A DNA stretch of 64,000 bases from Pisolithus tinctorius. Its lineage: Eukaryota > Basidiomycota > Agaricomycetes > Boletales > Pisolithaceae. Position 1 is the first letter of the stretch. Every line of letters starts with the position of its first letter. The notes beneath the pieces were generated by a model. It searched no databases. It had not been told where the DNA came from and worked only from the letters and a program-made list of their open reading frames with translations. Both the position numbers and the translations under genes were made by a program. Of this stretch, positions 33,246 to 44,296 are shown piece after piece. The DNA is taken from assembly GCA_024663395.1 (NCBI GenBank), contig JANFAH010000027.1, positions 744,001 through 808,000 of the forward strand, written 5' to 3'.

Positions 33246-33977
33246 TTGACCTGTAAATGAAAAGTGCAATGGATTAAGGGGCAGACAGGCCTTGAGCCAG
33301 ACAAGAGAAGTATCGGAAATATGCCTGCAACTCAGTGCTAGGCAGGGGAAAGGAAAGGGCTCATGTCATTGTCATTATTCTGCTTGCTCTCTCTGTCTCT
33401 AATCTGGGGGCTTCAAAATTGTTCTGTTCCCTGTCAACACAGACGGGTATAAGTGTAGCTACATGGGGAGTATGTAATTATGAATTAAGTAACATCAAAA
33501 GTGAAAAGAGAAACAGGAAATGACAGGAATTAGCTGAGATCAACATAATGATGGCCATGAGGCCCATAGTGTTGGCAATCAAAAGAGTGACTAAAATAAA
33601 GGAAGCACAAGGAAGTGCAAGTGGTCCGAAGGGATGCAAACAAGAATACAGTGAGAGTGACAGAAACATGCTTACATAACTGATGGTGCAGGGCCAAAGA
33701 GCACAAGTGAGCAAGTGCAGGTGGCCTGAAAGTGGTCACAAGTGTCAGAAATTCATCACAATGCCCAAGGGGAGTGTCTAGAGGTCACGCAATGGTAGGG
33801 GAAGTGGTTTGACTGAAAAGGGTGGAGTATTGGGTGACCTAGAGCACAGAGGGTGTTGAAGATGCTTGGGAGCAGTTGCATTTGCATTGCTTCTATTGCA
33901 GAGCCTATAGACACTTAGTAGACCTCCAATTGACACTATACACACACTCCTAGCATAGCAAGATCACTCTCCCCACA
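33246..33977 (-). mobile_element. T element, copy X, partial
   Basis: On the minus strand it begins TGTGGGGAG at 33977 and aligns with copy Y (26438-26724, then 32030 to about 32470) at roughly 75-85 per cent by eye. It is cut at 33246 by the family-2 LTR. The remainder, expected on the far side of that element, is not present near 8037. Confidence 0.75.
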
Positions 33978-34596
33978 CCAGGTTTTGTCTGGTGATTCTA
34001 CTGATAGTTAGTCCTCACTCAAACAACATAAAAACCACTCACAAAAAGTCCAAAACCATCCAGAAAAATGACAAAACACCCAAGAAGTATATAACTAAAA
34101 CACCATCTCTCCTGTTACTTCACTTACTAGTCTCACTGATGCCATCCTTGGCCACTGTATACCACAGATACTCACAACTACACTGTGCATTTCTTCTTCA
34201 AACATGCAATCAGCATGCACCCTTTGCTCTTTTTTCCTTGCAATTCTCCTTCTGTCTTCTTACATTTGATACCCAAAGGCCATCCCAGTTACCCACTAAA
34301 ACATCCTGTCATTCTCACTTCAAGGAACCATCACATTCTACCATCAACACCATGCTACAAGGGCTCACTGCTGAGAGAAGTTGAAAGATGCACAAAGAAG
34401 ACAAGTCAAGTGGTACCTCTACATTACCATGGCCAAACCAAGCTCAGTTTCCCACAGAGAGTAGTCAGGCACTCCATGTCATTTCACATCGCAACCTCAC
34501 ACACAAGGGAGAAAATTGGTATATTGCATGCTCTGCACTCTGAGGTGCAGATAGGACAACATAGTGAATCTAAACTAAGGACAATCACTCCTATTT
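33978..34596. other. CpG-poor intergenic DNA
   Basis: No convincing gene or repeat. Short open frames at 33992-34384 and 34185-34598 lack recognisable motifs. Confidence 0.5.
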
Positions 34597-35143
34597 GACC
34601 CCTATTTTCTCCAGCACCTTGGCAAGCTGGTCAATGTGAACTTGAAGGCACAGTATATGGCCTGTGACTCTGCAGCCTCAGCCTGCAACAGGTCTTCTAT
34701 GACCTTGCTGTTGAGCCCACCATGCACTGGGGCCTTTCCCTTCATGTGTGAGTGGCTTTTGACCACTTCAACATTGACATTGACATCATCATTGGCCACC
34801 TTCTTGGATGAGCCAGCCTTGGGAGCCCTTGAGGTCTGCACTACAAGCTGTTGCCCCCAGACCTGCTGAGACAATTGCAGTACTTACCAACCAAAGCACC
34901 CACCTATGCCTTCCTTCCAGCCTTTGTGGACTTCTCACAGCCCTGCTTGATGCATGTGCATCTGTGGCATGTCTGCCCTGCAGGTCTGATACATGGGGTC
35001 TTCTTTACCACACACCTCATGCAAGGCTCCTTGTGAAGGATGGACCCAGCAGAACCATGACCTTGGGTGTCTCAGCCTCATCCTTGCTCTCCATGACCAT
35101 CTGCCAAGACCACTAAGGGCCAAAGTGTTAGCCTCTGCCACAC

Positions 35144-36065
35144 TGTCAAGTATGGGTTTACCCTTGGGTGACCAGGCTTCAAGACCAGGTGACAGGGGCT
35201 AAGTCCAAGTGGCCAGAGTCAAGGCCAGGAAACAGGGGTTTAGTCTGGTTGGACCAGAGTTAAGGCCAGAGGTTAGGGGTTAAGTCCGGAGGACCAGACT
35301 TAAGACCAGGAGCGCAGGAACAAGGCCGGTAGCATGGGAAACCGACTGGGCTTGGAGTGCACACAGGGGGAAGCTGGTCCAGGGTTGGATCTACCTCCCT
35401 TGGTCTCAGCTTATGTGCTGTACCCTTATGCAAGCTGGGGAGAGGTCCAGGACAGGGTCTGGGGATAGCTTAAGGCTTGGCCTTAGCTATAGAGTAGACT
35501 CAGGGTGTAGTATGGAGTTGAGGGTAAGACTTAGTTGATATTCTGACTGGGTTGCTATGAAGTATGTACAGGGGTTAAATACATGAGGCCAGTCCAGGAT
35601 AATGAACGTAGAGCCGGACTTGTTAATAAGCTATTAGCAAGATGATTAGCAAGGGTGTGGACAGCCATAGGGGCTGTGCCGAGGCTAATAGTCAAAGTCT
35701 GGGTGACTGGCATGACTGGAGTCAGATGCAGGATTGTACAGTAAGCAAAGATCAGCAAAGGGGACTAGACTAAATATAGTACAAACAAAGGAAACAGACC
35801 GGAGTTATGTCTGGGTGACCTGGACATGGACCTGGGAGGACTGGGGTGGAGCAGTGCAAGGCCAGGAGACCAGAATGGACCGGAGATAGGGGTAAAATAC
35901 CGGACTTGAGTTATCTAGGCTGGAGTTGGGTTATTCAGGACTGGAGTTGGGTTTCCTAGGCCGGAATTAGGTTTTCTAGGCCAGACTAGGACCGGACTTG
36001 ACCGGAGTTAGGGGCTAGGGGTCCAGACTGGACTGGGATTGAGTCCGAAAGTCATGGATATGACA
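35144..36065. repeat. solo LTR, family 4
   Basis: 922 bases, TGTCAAG...ATGACA, flanked by a perfect CACAC duplication (35139-35143 and 36066-36070). Unlike LTRs 1-3 in sequence. Inserted in an intron of the orphan accessory gene. Confidence 0.85.
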
Positions 36066-36114
36066 CACACTGCATGAAGAACTTACTCACCTTTTGTACA
36101 GGTTGGGACACCTC

Positions 36115-36960
36115 TGTCATGACCATGACACCAGCGTAAGCCCCTAACACCTACTCCGCCCTCTTCCGACATGTTCCTGCGCTTCTCCGCCCTCTTCCGA
36201 CATGTTCCCGCGCTTCTCCGCCCTCCTCCGACGTGTTCCCGTGCTCCTCCGACCCTCCCGACACATCTCCACACCTCTCCGAGGTCCCCTGTCCATGTTC
36301 TGACCAACTCCGCTCAACTCCGCCCTAAGGTTGGTCACGTGGGCTGTCGGACTTGCGGCCCTGCATTCTAGATAGGGTTCCGCCCTCGTGTCGGTTTTCT
36401 CCATTCTTCCGCTCCTTTGGTATTTACCCTCTTTTCCTTGTTGTAGTAGTTTCCTTGTCTCAGTTAAGGTCCCCGTCATCCCTACCCTCTGTCCCTTGTG
36501 TCGGAAGGACTCTAACCCACTATACACTTATTGGTTTACATTCCGTACTGCACTGCCCTTGGCCTACATTGTATATAAGGCCACGTAGTACTCCGATGTA
36601 ATCAGTACGAATATCGAATAAAGTCCCCACCTTCGACTCCCTCTCAGTCCCCTCCGGAGTTTCATCTCCACTTCCTCTGAGTCTGCTCCACCTCTGAAAT
36701 ACGAGGGCTGAGCTCGCGCAAGGGGGCAGCGCACTAGCTGAACCCAACGCCCTCTCATCCGACCTCCGACCTCTGACCTCCGGCTCCGACTCCGACCTCA
36801 GCCTCTGAAACTTTCCTTCATACCCCTCCGCTCACTGTTCGTCGAATATCTCGCCACCCAGTGGTCGGATTCGCTTCGGACTTTGACCGCTGTACTCCGC
36901 AGCCCAACCCGCTCCAACTCCGCCCTAAGAAGGAGCCAGGGGTGTTGTCCGACTTTGACA
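36115..36960 (+). repeat. solo LTR, relative of family 3, CpG-rich
   Basis: 846 bases, TGTCATGAC...TTTGACA, perfect ACCTC duplication (36110-36114 and 36961-36965). It shares the AATACGAGGGCTGAG block and the start-site 11-mer AGTACGAATAT with family 3, behind a TATATAA box. Rich in CpG, so a recent arrival in CpG-poor DNA. Confidence 0.9.
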
Positions 36961-37454
36961 ACCTCCATATGTGACATCTTCACTGTTGCAGCTGGCACCT
37001 CTGTGCTCACTCCCTGCTTGCCAACCTCCTGCATGGCCTCCTCTCCCATTTGCACATCCTTGTCAACCCCTCCATGCACTTCCATGGAAACCTCCTCTGT
37101 GGCCCACCTCTTGTAGGCCTCATCAGCCTCTGCCATGATTGGCCCATCCACTGCATTGATCCTCATGTTGACCCCCAGTGCCTGACCATGTTCAACAATG
37201 GGAAAGCCCTCACCCTGGCCATGGTCAATGATGTGACCCACAGAAGTGAGGCATGTGCTTACTGTTCTCTTCTCCCACCAGTGCATCCACAACACCTTTT
37301 CCTCCCACAGTTCCTCCTTGTCATCCAGGAGGCACCTAGCCACAGTGACCAAAGCTGTAGAAGCAGTGACAAATTGCTCCCTCAGCATGGCCTTCTCCAC
37401 TTCAACCAGGCAGGTCAGGGGTAGCCATGTGAATGAGCTGGGAAAGCTTGGCAA

Positions 37455-38630
37455 GATGGTTAGCAGACATAGTACAAGTGTAAGAGGAGTTGATGGGGGG
37501 GGAAAGAATCAAACCAATGTGAAGATTTGAGCCACATACTAACAAATATATACTTAATGGCCATGAAGCACTTATGTCATTGGTCTGGATGCTTCTATGC
37601 AGCATTCAACAGTGTTCTTGGGTTCCTTGGCAACACACTTCCTTCACTTCTACACTGCATTCACTGGTGTTCTTGAACCCTCAGCACCACACCTTCTCCA
37701 CTACCATGCAACATCATTGTTTACATCCTCCACACCACATAGCTGACCAGGGATGGTCAGCATCTAAGTCCCCTGCAGGTGTAAGGAATCTGCATTCCCT
37801 AGACACATAAGCCCCTATCATTGACTGTTCCACAACTACCATTATGTCCCCAGACCACTCACACCCCCACTGCTATTCATGTGCTACCTTCCTGCCTTCC
37901 TTGCTACCTTCACATGCCCTCACTCCCTCTCATACACTGCTATACCTGCAGCTGCTGTGTTCTGGTCACTTCCTTTCCTTTGGACTCTTTTCCTTTACCA
38001 CAGTCTCTGTTCCCTTTATGCTAGTAGTATACCCTTGGCCCCTATTGCAGCCTGTCCTGTGTGCATGCACTGTCATACAATTTTCTTTTACTTGTACCTT
38101 GTCCTACTTAGGTTCCAGGTTTTCCTGGACTATAAAGCCCTGTACCTAGGTACAGAATGATACCTTTTGGCACTTGGAAGGTCACTATGAGTTTTCTTTT
38201 CACTTTGTCTACACTGCACACCTTGCAAACTGCTGCACATGAACTACATATACTACTCACACCACTCTCATCACCAGTACAACACCATGGAAAATGCCAT
38301 GCATGCCATGAAACACTACCACTACAAATCACAGAGTCCCACCTTCTAGTATCAGCAGTCCAGAATCCCTTGGGATCAGGATGAGCAATTTGTTCCCTTC
38401 ATTTTATTGTTGCTATCTAAGCCATCTAGCTCATATTATCCAGCTACTTGGACTTTCCTTACATTGTACTCTCATTTGGCACTGAGACACAGGCAGTTAT
38501 TTTGTCCCTAACCAAACCCATGCATCCAAGGAAGACAGCCATTCCTTCTTTGCACAGGGCCATAATCACCAGCTACTAAGCTATCAAATTAGTACTCCCT
38601 AACACATCCTGTTGTTATATTCCCCACAGG
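37455..38630. other. CpG-poor intergenic DNA
   Basis: Nearly free of CpG, with no recognised gene. CTATAAAGCCCTG near 38131 looks like a promoter box, perhaps from an old LTR, but no LTR ends were found. Confidence 0.45.
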
Positions 38631-39159
38631 TGTCAAGTACGAGGATTGTCCGGGTTGAGTCCGGACTGGAGACCGAAGCGGGCGTGAAGCCAAGGGGTCG
38701 GGGTCAGGGGTGAAGTCGAGGATGCAGATGTTTGGACTGTTTGGACTTAGCGACTGAGGATACAGCGCTATTCCCTTGCATGGGTCTCAGTCCAAGTCCA
38801 AGGCCGAGACGGGGTTATCAGGAGATACTTAGTTGATTTCAGACTAAGTAGTACAGGCCGAGTAACTACGAGTTTATATACCAGAAGTAACTATAGTACG
38901 GAGACCGGTAATGCCGGTCTCGCAAGGATTGCTAAGAGGATTGGTAAGACAGGTATTAGTAACGTATGACTAAGGTAACGGAGACCGGGGCAGAGTGGAC
39001 CGGGGACAGGACCGGGGACAGGACTTAACCAAAATGACAGACACTGCAAAGCAGTGTCTACCGCGCTAGGACATCTGGGGATAGCGAACAGGCGAGGCTG
39101 ATGCCGGACTAAGTGAGTGCGAGGCCGAGTCCGGCCGGGGTCGAGACATGGCTATGACA
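38631..39159 (-). repeat. 3' LTR of intact family-2 chromovirus
   Basis: 529 bases, TGTCAAGTAC...GGCTATGACA. Partner of 45687-46215. Confidence 0.97.
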
Positions 39160-39160
39160 G

Positions 39161-39172
39161 TATCCCCCTCTT
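39161..39172 (-). other. 3' polypurine tract of family 2
   Basis: AAGAGGGGGATA in element orientation, one base from the LTR. An identical 12-mer occurs inside pol at 42154-42165. Confidence 0.85.
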
Positions 39173-39296
39173 AGGGGTCGAACCCATGAGACCCCTGCGA
39201 GCGCGGTAGGCTGAGTCCGAAAATCGACTGAGTTTGAAAAAATGATACTTGTGGCTCGCTAAGCCCTTTGCATCTTTCTTTCTCATCCTAACCATC

Positions 39297-40372
39297 ATGT
39301 CCGAATCAAGGCCGATCACCGCGACAGACAAGAACGACGAAGGCCGGGTCGTCGTCGATTGGACCCAGGTGTCGGACGATGCCATTCGGTACGACACCGA
39401 CGACGAGGAGGAGACGATGAGGGCGAAGGCCAAGGAGAGGAAGAGGAGAAAGGCGGCTGAACAAGCCCGGCGCGAAGAGCAGGCGCGGCTTGAGGCCGAA
39501 AGGGTGGCAAGGGAGCAGGCCGAAGCCGAGAGGGCAGCGCGGGAGAGGGCTGAGGCCGAGAGAGCAGAGAGGGAGGCCGAGGAGAAGAAAGCACGCGAAG
39601 AAGAGGAGAAACAGGAGGCCGAGCGTAAGCGTAAGGCCGGGGCCGGCAAAGGTGATGAGGCCGGTACTAGTGGTGAGGCCGGGGGCGAAGTTAAGAGGGT
39701 GGTAATGGACCCTGGGTGAGTATTTTTTCTTAACACCCGCGCTTTCTTCGTCTAACATCCTCTAGCTGTACTCGTTGCACCTGGGCGCAGGCCGTCTGCG
39801 AGTTCCTCGTAGACGGCAACAAGAAACGAGTCGCCTGCATCCGGTGCAACCAGTCGAAGGGCAAGTGCCGGTGGCCTGGAGACGGGAAGGACGCCAAGGC
39901 CGGTCCTAAGGCCAAGGCTGACAAAGGGAAGAAACGGAAGGCCGACGAAGAGACGCCAGAGCCCGGGCCGAGCCAAAAGAAGCGGGCGAAGTCGAAACCG
40001 ATCGAGGTGCTGGAGGTCGACGAGCCCGAAGCCGGAGGGAGCGGGCTGAGGGAGGCCGGTGCTGAAAGGTACTCGGGTTTGGAAAACAAGCTCGAGCGAC
40101 TGATCGAGGCCGCAGGGCTGATTGCCAACAACCTGGCCAGCCTCTTCGAACTTCACGAGACCGCGATCGAAAACTCAGGCCGGATCACCGACGCACTCGA
40201 GGCCATGCTCGATGAGTCGTATGGCTTCGGTATGGCGGTCTCTCCCTCGGACTCAGGCTCGTCTGAGCTCGACTCCGAGGAGATGCGCGAAGAAGCAGAG
40301 TGGTTAAAGGCCCACGGTGAGGATGAAGAGGAGTCTGAGGGGGAGGATGAGAGTATGGCCGAGGCCGAGTAG
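39297..40372 (+). CDS. opposite-strand Zn2Cys6-like accessory protein of family 2 (intact, spliced)
   Basis: Exon 1 39297-39715, intron 39716-39765 (50 bases, GTGAGT...CTAG), exon 2 39766-40372; 1026 coding bases, 341 residues. ATG in a good context (ACCATCATG), 137 bases inside the 3' LTR. Residues 1-40 are acidic (DWTQVSDDAIRYDTDDEEE), about 41-125 an Arg/Glu/Ala coiled coil. Exon 2 opens with CTRC and has six cysteines spaced C-x2-C-x6-C-x12-C-x2-C-x6-C then RWPG, followed by a basic stretch (KGKKRKADEE), a helical part (LENKLERLIEAAGLIANNLA) and an acidic tail. The spacing fits the Zn2Cys6 consensus. It runs towards the 3' end of pol, so transcripts converge. A regulatory or DNA-binding role is inferred. 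Confidence 0.8.
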
Positions 40373-40570
40373 GCTCGTAGCGTAGTGTTTTTGTTGTTTC
40401 CTCCGCGAATGTCATGTGTCCGGCATCCGGTGTCCGGTTCCGGTTTTGTATAGTAAGTGAGAACAAGCAAGAAAAAGAAAACAAAGTAAGTAAAGGATCA
40501 AAGGAACACTAGATACCGATAGAAAAACAGAGACGGAAACAGAACAGCGAGGCCGGTCAAAGCCGGACCT

Positions 40571-43500
40571 TCACTGGAAGGGGCCGGGTTTATTAGGGTA
40601 GCGGGAATGAAACTCTTGTACGAGTTCAGAGGCGTTGTCTAGTTCAGTGGCGAGTACCCAAGTAGTTTCTTCATCTGTCCCTTTGTAGCCGGTCCACCGG
40701 ACTAAGTATTGAAGCCAACACCGGCGACGCCGGTTGACCTTAGAGTCGAGGATTTCCGCTACCTCAAACTCTAGTTCACCGTCGACCTCGACTGGTGGGG
40801 GTGGTGGCTGAGTCCGGTTCGGGATGGTATTAGGGACAGCCGGCTCGAGTTGGGAGACGTGGAAGACCGGGTGGACTGCGCGCATTGAGTCCGGCAGGCG
40901 CAGTGTGAACGAGTGGGTACTGGCCTGAGCTATGACTGGATACGGCCCAAGGTTTTTCTCCGAGAGCTTCTTGGAAGGCCGGGTAGACCGGAAGTACTTG
41001 GCTTTGACATATACCTGGTCACCGACCTTGAAGTCCGGAGCCGGCATGCGTTTGGCATCGGCCGGGCCTTGGTAGTGCTGTTGTGCGAGGGTCATCTCCT
41101 CACGTAGGTATTGGTGCAGTGAGTCTAGGTCAACTGCATAATCACGAGCCCGAGCGGAAGTGAGATCGCGCTCCGGGTACACCGAGATGTTGGGGTGGTA
41201 TCCCTTATTAGCGAAGAAAGGGGAAACACTGGTAGTAGCGCTAGGGGCGTTATTGTAGGCGAACTCGGCCAGGGGTAGTAGCTTGGCCCAATTGTCCTGC
41301 TGGTAGTTGCAGTACACTCGGAGATATTGTTCTAGGGTCTGGTTGGTCCTTTCGGTCTGGCCATCACCTTCGGGGTGGTAGCCCGAGGTGAAATGTAAGC
41401 GCATGTCTAAGGCCTTACCGAGTGACCGGAAGAAGTGAGACACGAACTCCGAGCCTCGGTCTGAGGTTACATGGGCCGGCACTCCGTGCTTCGAAAAGAC
41501 ATGGAGTAGGAATAATTTGGCGAGTTCTGGGGCCGTGATAGTGTCGTGGGTGGGGATGAATATGGCCTGCTTGGAAAGCCGGTCAACTACAACGAGGATG
41601 GCCGTGAAGCCAGTTGAGGCCGGAAGCTGCTCAATGAAATCCATAGAGATGGAGTTCCACGGCTTCTCCGGCACCGGGAGTTGCTTCAGGAGGCCGTAAG
41701 GCTGATGGCGGGGAACCTTAGCCTGAGCACAGGCCGTGCAAGACCGGACATAATCTTTGACAAATGTCCTGAGGCCGGGCCAGGTGTATTCACGCCGTAT
41801 AAGTTCCAGTGTGCGGTTTTGGCCGAAGTGGCCGGATAGGGGGTGGTCATGCTTGAGGCGCAAGACCCTAAGGCGAAGGTCGTTTGAGTCCGGCACGTAG
41901 ATCCTTCCATCAAGCCGAAGGAAGCCGGTGTCATCTACTGACCACCGGGGATCAGACATGTCGGACAGGTGGATTTGTGAGACCGGGTCGTCCGGCAGTG
42001 TGGTCAGGATATCACCGTGAAGTTTTTCTATATCCATCAGGGCAACTGCTCGTAGGACCGGGTACTCGAGGTATGTGGCACGGAGGGAGACTGCTAGTTG
42101 CTCCTGGGTGAAGACCGGTCTCAGATTTTGCGGGTTCACTCGGGCATAGCCGCTATCCCCCTCTTTGGGGTAGACGTCCCATCGTCTAGTTAGGGCGTCG
42201 GGCTTAGCCCCGAGCTTACCGGGCCTGAACCTGATGATCATATTAAACTGAGAAAGGAATTCCGACCAGCAAGCTTGGCGGCAGGTGAGTACTTTAGAGG
42301 TAGAAAAGTACTCAAGGTTCTTGTGGTCAGTAACAACGTCGACCGGTGAGGCCGAGCCCTCAAGGTAGTGGCGCCAGGTCCGGAATGCTTCGAATATAGC
42401 AAGCAATTCCTTGTCGTGAGTATCATAATTCAACTCCGGGGCTGTCAGAGTCCGGGAGTAGAATGCGACCGGATGTATTTGGCCGTCGCCGCAGGTAATG
42501 GAAAGGATGCCGGCGATGGCATAGTCCGAAGCATCGGTCTCGACGGTGATAGGGACTCTGGGGATGAAATGAGTTAGGACCGGCGTGGTAGTGAAGGCGG
42601 CCTTGAGGTTGTTAAATGACTGGCGGCACTCCTCGGAGAAGTTCCAAGGAGCCCCCTTGCGGGTAAGCCGAGTCAGCGGTACGACGATGTCCGAGTAATT
42701 AAAGATAAACCGGCGGTAGAAGTTGGCGAAGCCGAGGAAAGACTGAATGTCCTTGACCTTGCGAGGCTCAGGCCAATCGCAAATGGTCTGGACCTTTTCC
42801 TTGGACATCGTGAGGCCGGCAGGGGAGAGGTGGAATCCGAGGTATTCGACCGAGTCCGAGTGGAACTCGCATTTCTCCGGCTTCGCATAAAGGCCGTGAA
42901 GCCGAAGCCGGCGGAGGACTTCTCGGACATGCTGCTTGTGAGACTCCTTATCTCCGGAGTAGATTAAGATGTCATCTAAGTAGACGACTACGCAGACATC
43001 CAACATATCCGTGAAGATGGTATTCACGAAGCGTTGGAAGGCGGCCGGGGCATTGGTGAGGCCGAAGGGCATTACTAACCACTCGTAGGATCCATACCGA
43101 GTCCAGAATGCGGTCTTCCATTCATCACCCGGGGCGATCCGGACGAGATGGTAGGCATGCCGAAGATCAATCTTGGTGTAGATCTTGGCTCGGCTTGGTG
43201 AATCTAACAGGTCGGAGATGAGCGGGAGTGGGTAGCGATCCTTCTTAGTGATTTTGTTGAGGCCGCGGAAATCTACACAGAGCCGGAGGGAGCTGTCCTT
43301 CTTTTTGACAAAGAGGACCGGTGCAGCATAAGGGGAAGAGGTAGGTCGAATGAATCCGGTAGTGAGGTTTTCATCGATGAAAGTCCGGAGAGCTTGGAGC
43401 TCAACCGGGGACAGCGAGTAGATTGTGCCGAGAGGCGGGGTAGTTCCTTCTTCAAGCTCTATTTTCAGGTCGTACTCCCGGTGAGGTGGGAGTGCCGAGG

Positions 43501-44286
43501 CCTTGGCCTTGCTGAATACATCAGCAAAGTCGTGGTACTCCTCCGGGACATTGGGTAAGGCCGGAGGAGGGGAAGCCGAGGCCAATCGGGCCTGAGCTGA
43601 GTCTGAGGGGCGGAGCTGAAGTTGGAATTGGACGGACCCTTCTAGTTTGCAGGCGCGCACGAAAGCGGCTGCATTGATTAGGGAAACGAGAGGGGCCTTC
43701 AGAGGGGTGCGAGCCGGGGAGTCGGAGACCGGTACAGATGGCGCGAGGCCGGGTTGGTCACTAGGACCGGAGTCAGGAAGGCCGGTGGGAACCGGGCTTA
43801 CAGGGGGTGTCGACGGGGTTGGCATTCCTTGTGCAGGAGTCCGGAATGTTAGACTGCTCAGTACCCAGTCAATCAACGGATTGTAGCAGGTGAGCCAGTC
43901 ATGTCCGAGAACTATCTTACACTCGGAATCCAACGGGGCTAAAAACAGGGTTACCAGTGTGACATCGCCGGACGCGAAGCGGATGTTGACATCTACTGCT
44001 TGGGTTATGGTGAAGGTGGACGTTCCATCGAAAAGCCGGAGTCGGATTGGTGAGACCGAGTACGGGGTAAACGAGTGTTGATTAACAAATTGATTATCTA
44101 TGAAACAATGGGTGGAACCGGAGTCCACTAAAGTACGAAGCCGAGGTAAATCTGGGTTTTCTAATGTGACATAGGGGGTCAAAGAGTTCGGGCTGGAAAG
44201 AGTGGACGCGTTGAGACGAGCCTCCAAGTTTGCACAACCGGAGTCAATGCAGCTCCCAGATTGTGCGGAGTCCTGGGAGCCGCTAC
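40571..44286 (-). CDS. pol: family-2 Pol polyprotein, intact
   Basis: Open from the gag stop region in the -1 frame to 40571; no own ATG is used. Protease (LVDSGSTHCFID near 44125), RT with YLDDILIYS (near 42975), RNase H (VETDASDYAIAGIL near 42530, DHKNLEYF near 42320), integrase zinc region (HDHPLSGHFGQ...RSCTACAQAK near 41850-41730), core ([31 protein letters not shown]) and a C-terminal chromodomain (FEVAEILDSKV...YLVRWTGY...TTWVL, near 40640-40790). The chromodomain targets integration to modified histones in chromoviruses (established). About 1218 residues from the first listed codon at 44227, more with the frameshift product. Confidence 0.95.
42154..42165 (-). other. internal copy of the family-2 polypurine tract (candidate central PPT)
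   Basis: AAGAGGGGGATA within codons for YPKEGDSG between RNase H and integrase, identical to the 3' tract at 39161-39172. Family 3 has a similar purine run (AAAAGGGGGGGAT, near 17640) at the same place. Confidence 0.5.
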
Positions 44287-44296
44287 CTATTTTTTT
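44249..44296 (-). promoter_or_regulatory. -1 ribosomal frameshift site, family-2 gag/pol
   Basis: Slippery A AAA AAA (44296-44290) directly before the gag TAG (44289-44287), a 6-base spacer, then an 11-bp stem (44283-44273 with 44259-44249, one G-U pair) and a 13-base loop (44260-44272). The -1 frame is open into pol. Slippery run and stem are also present in the old copy, where the Ngaro element occupies the loop. Confidence 0.8.

Larger units (their letters stand above)
34597..37454 (-). pseudogene. orphan copy of the Zn-cluster accessory gene, broken by two solo LTRs
   Basis: Minus strand: a Glu/Val-rich first part (from about 37454, YKRWATEEVSMEVHGG...) is cut by a solo LTR at 36115-36960 and ends at a GTGAGTAAG donor near 36090. 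The intron, about 60 bases with branch-like GCTAAC, contains the solo LTR 35144-36065. The next exon (from about 35106) holds six cysteines spaced C-x2-C-x6-C-x7-C-x2-C-x6-C (CMRC...TCHRCTCIKQGC, near 35035-34945). A coil ending DQLAKVLEK closes at about 34597. Frame changes and a TGA show it is dead. Its parent element is not visible. Confidence 0.55.
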
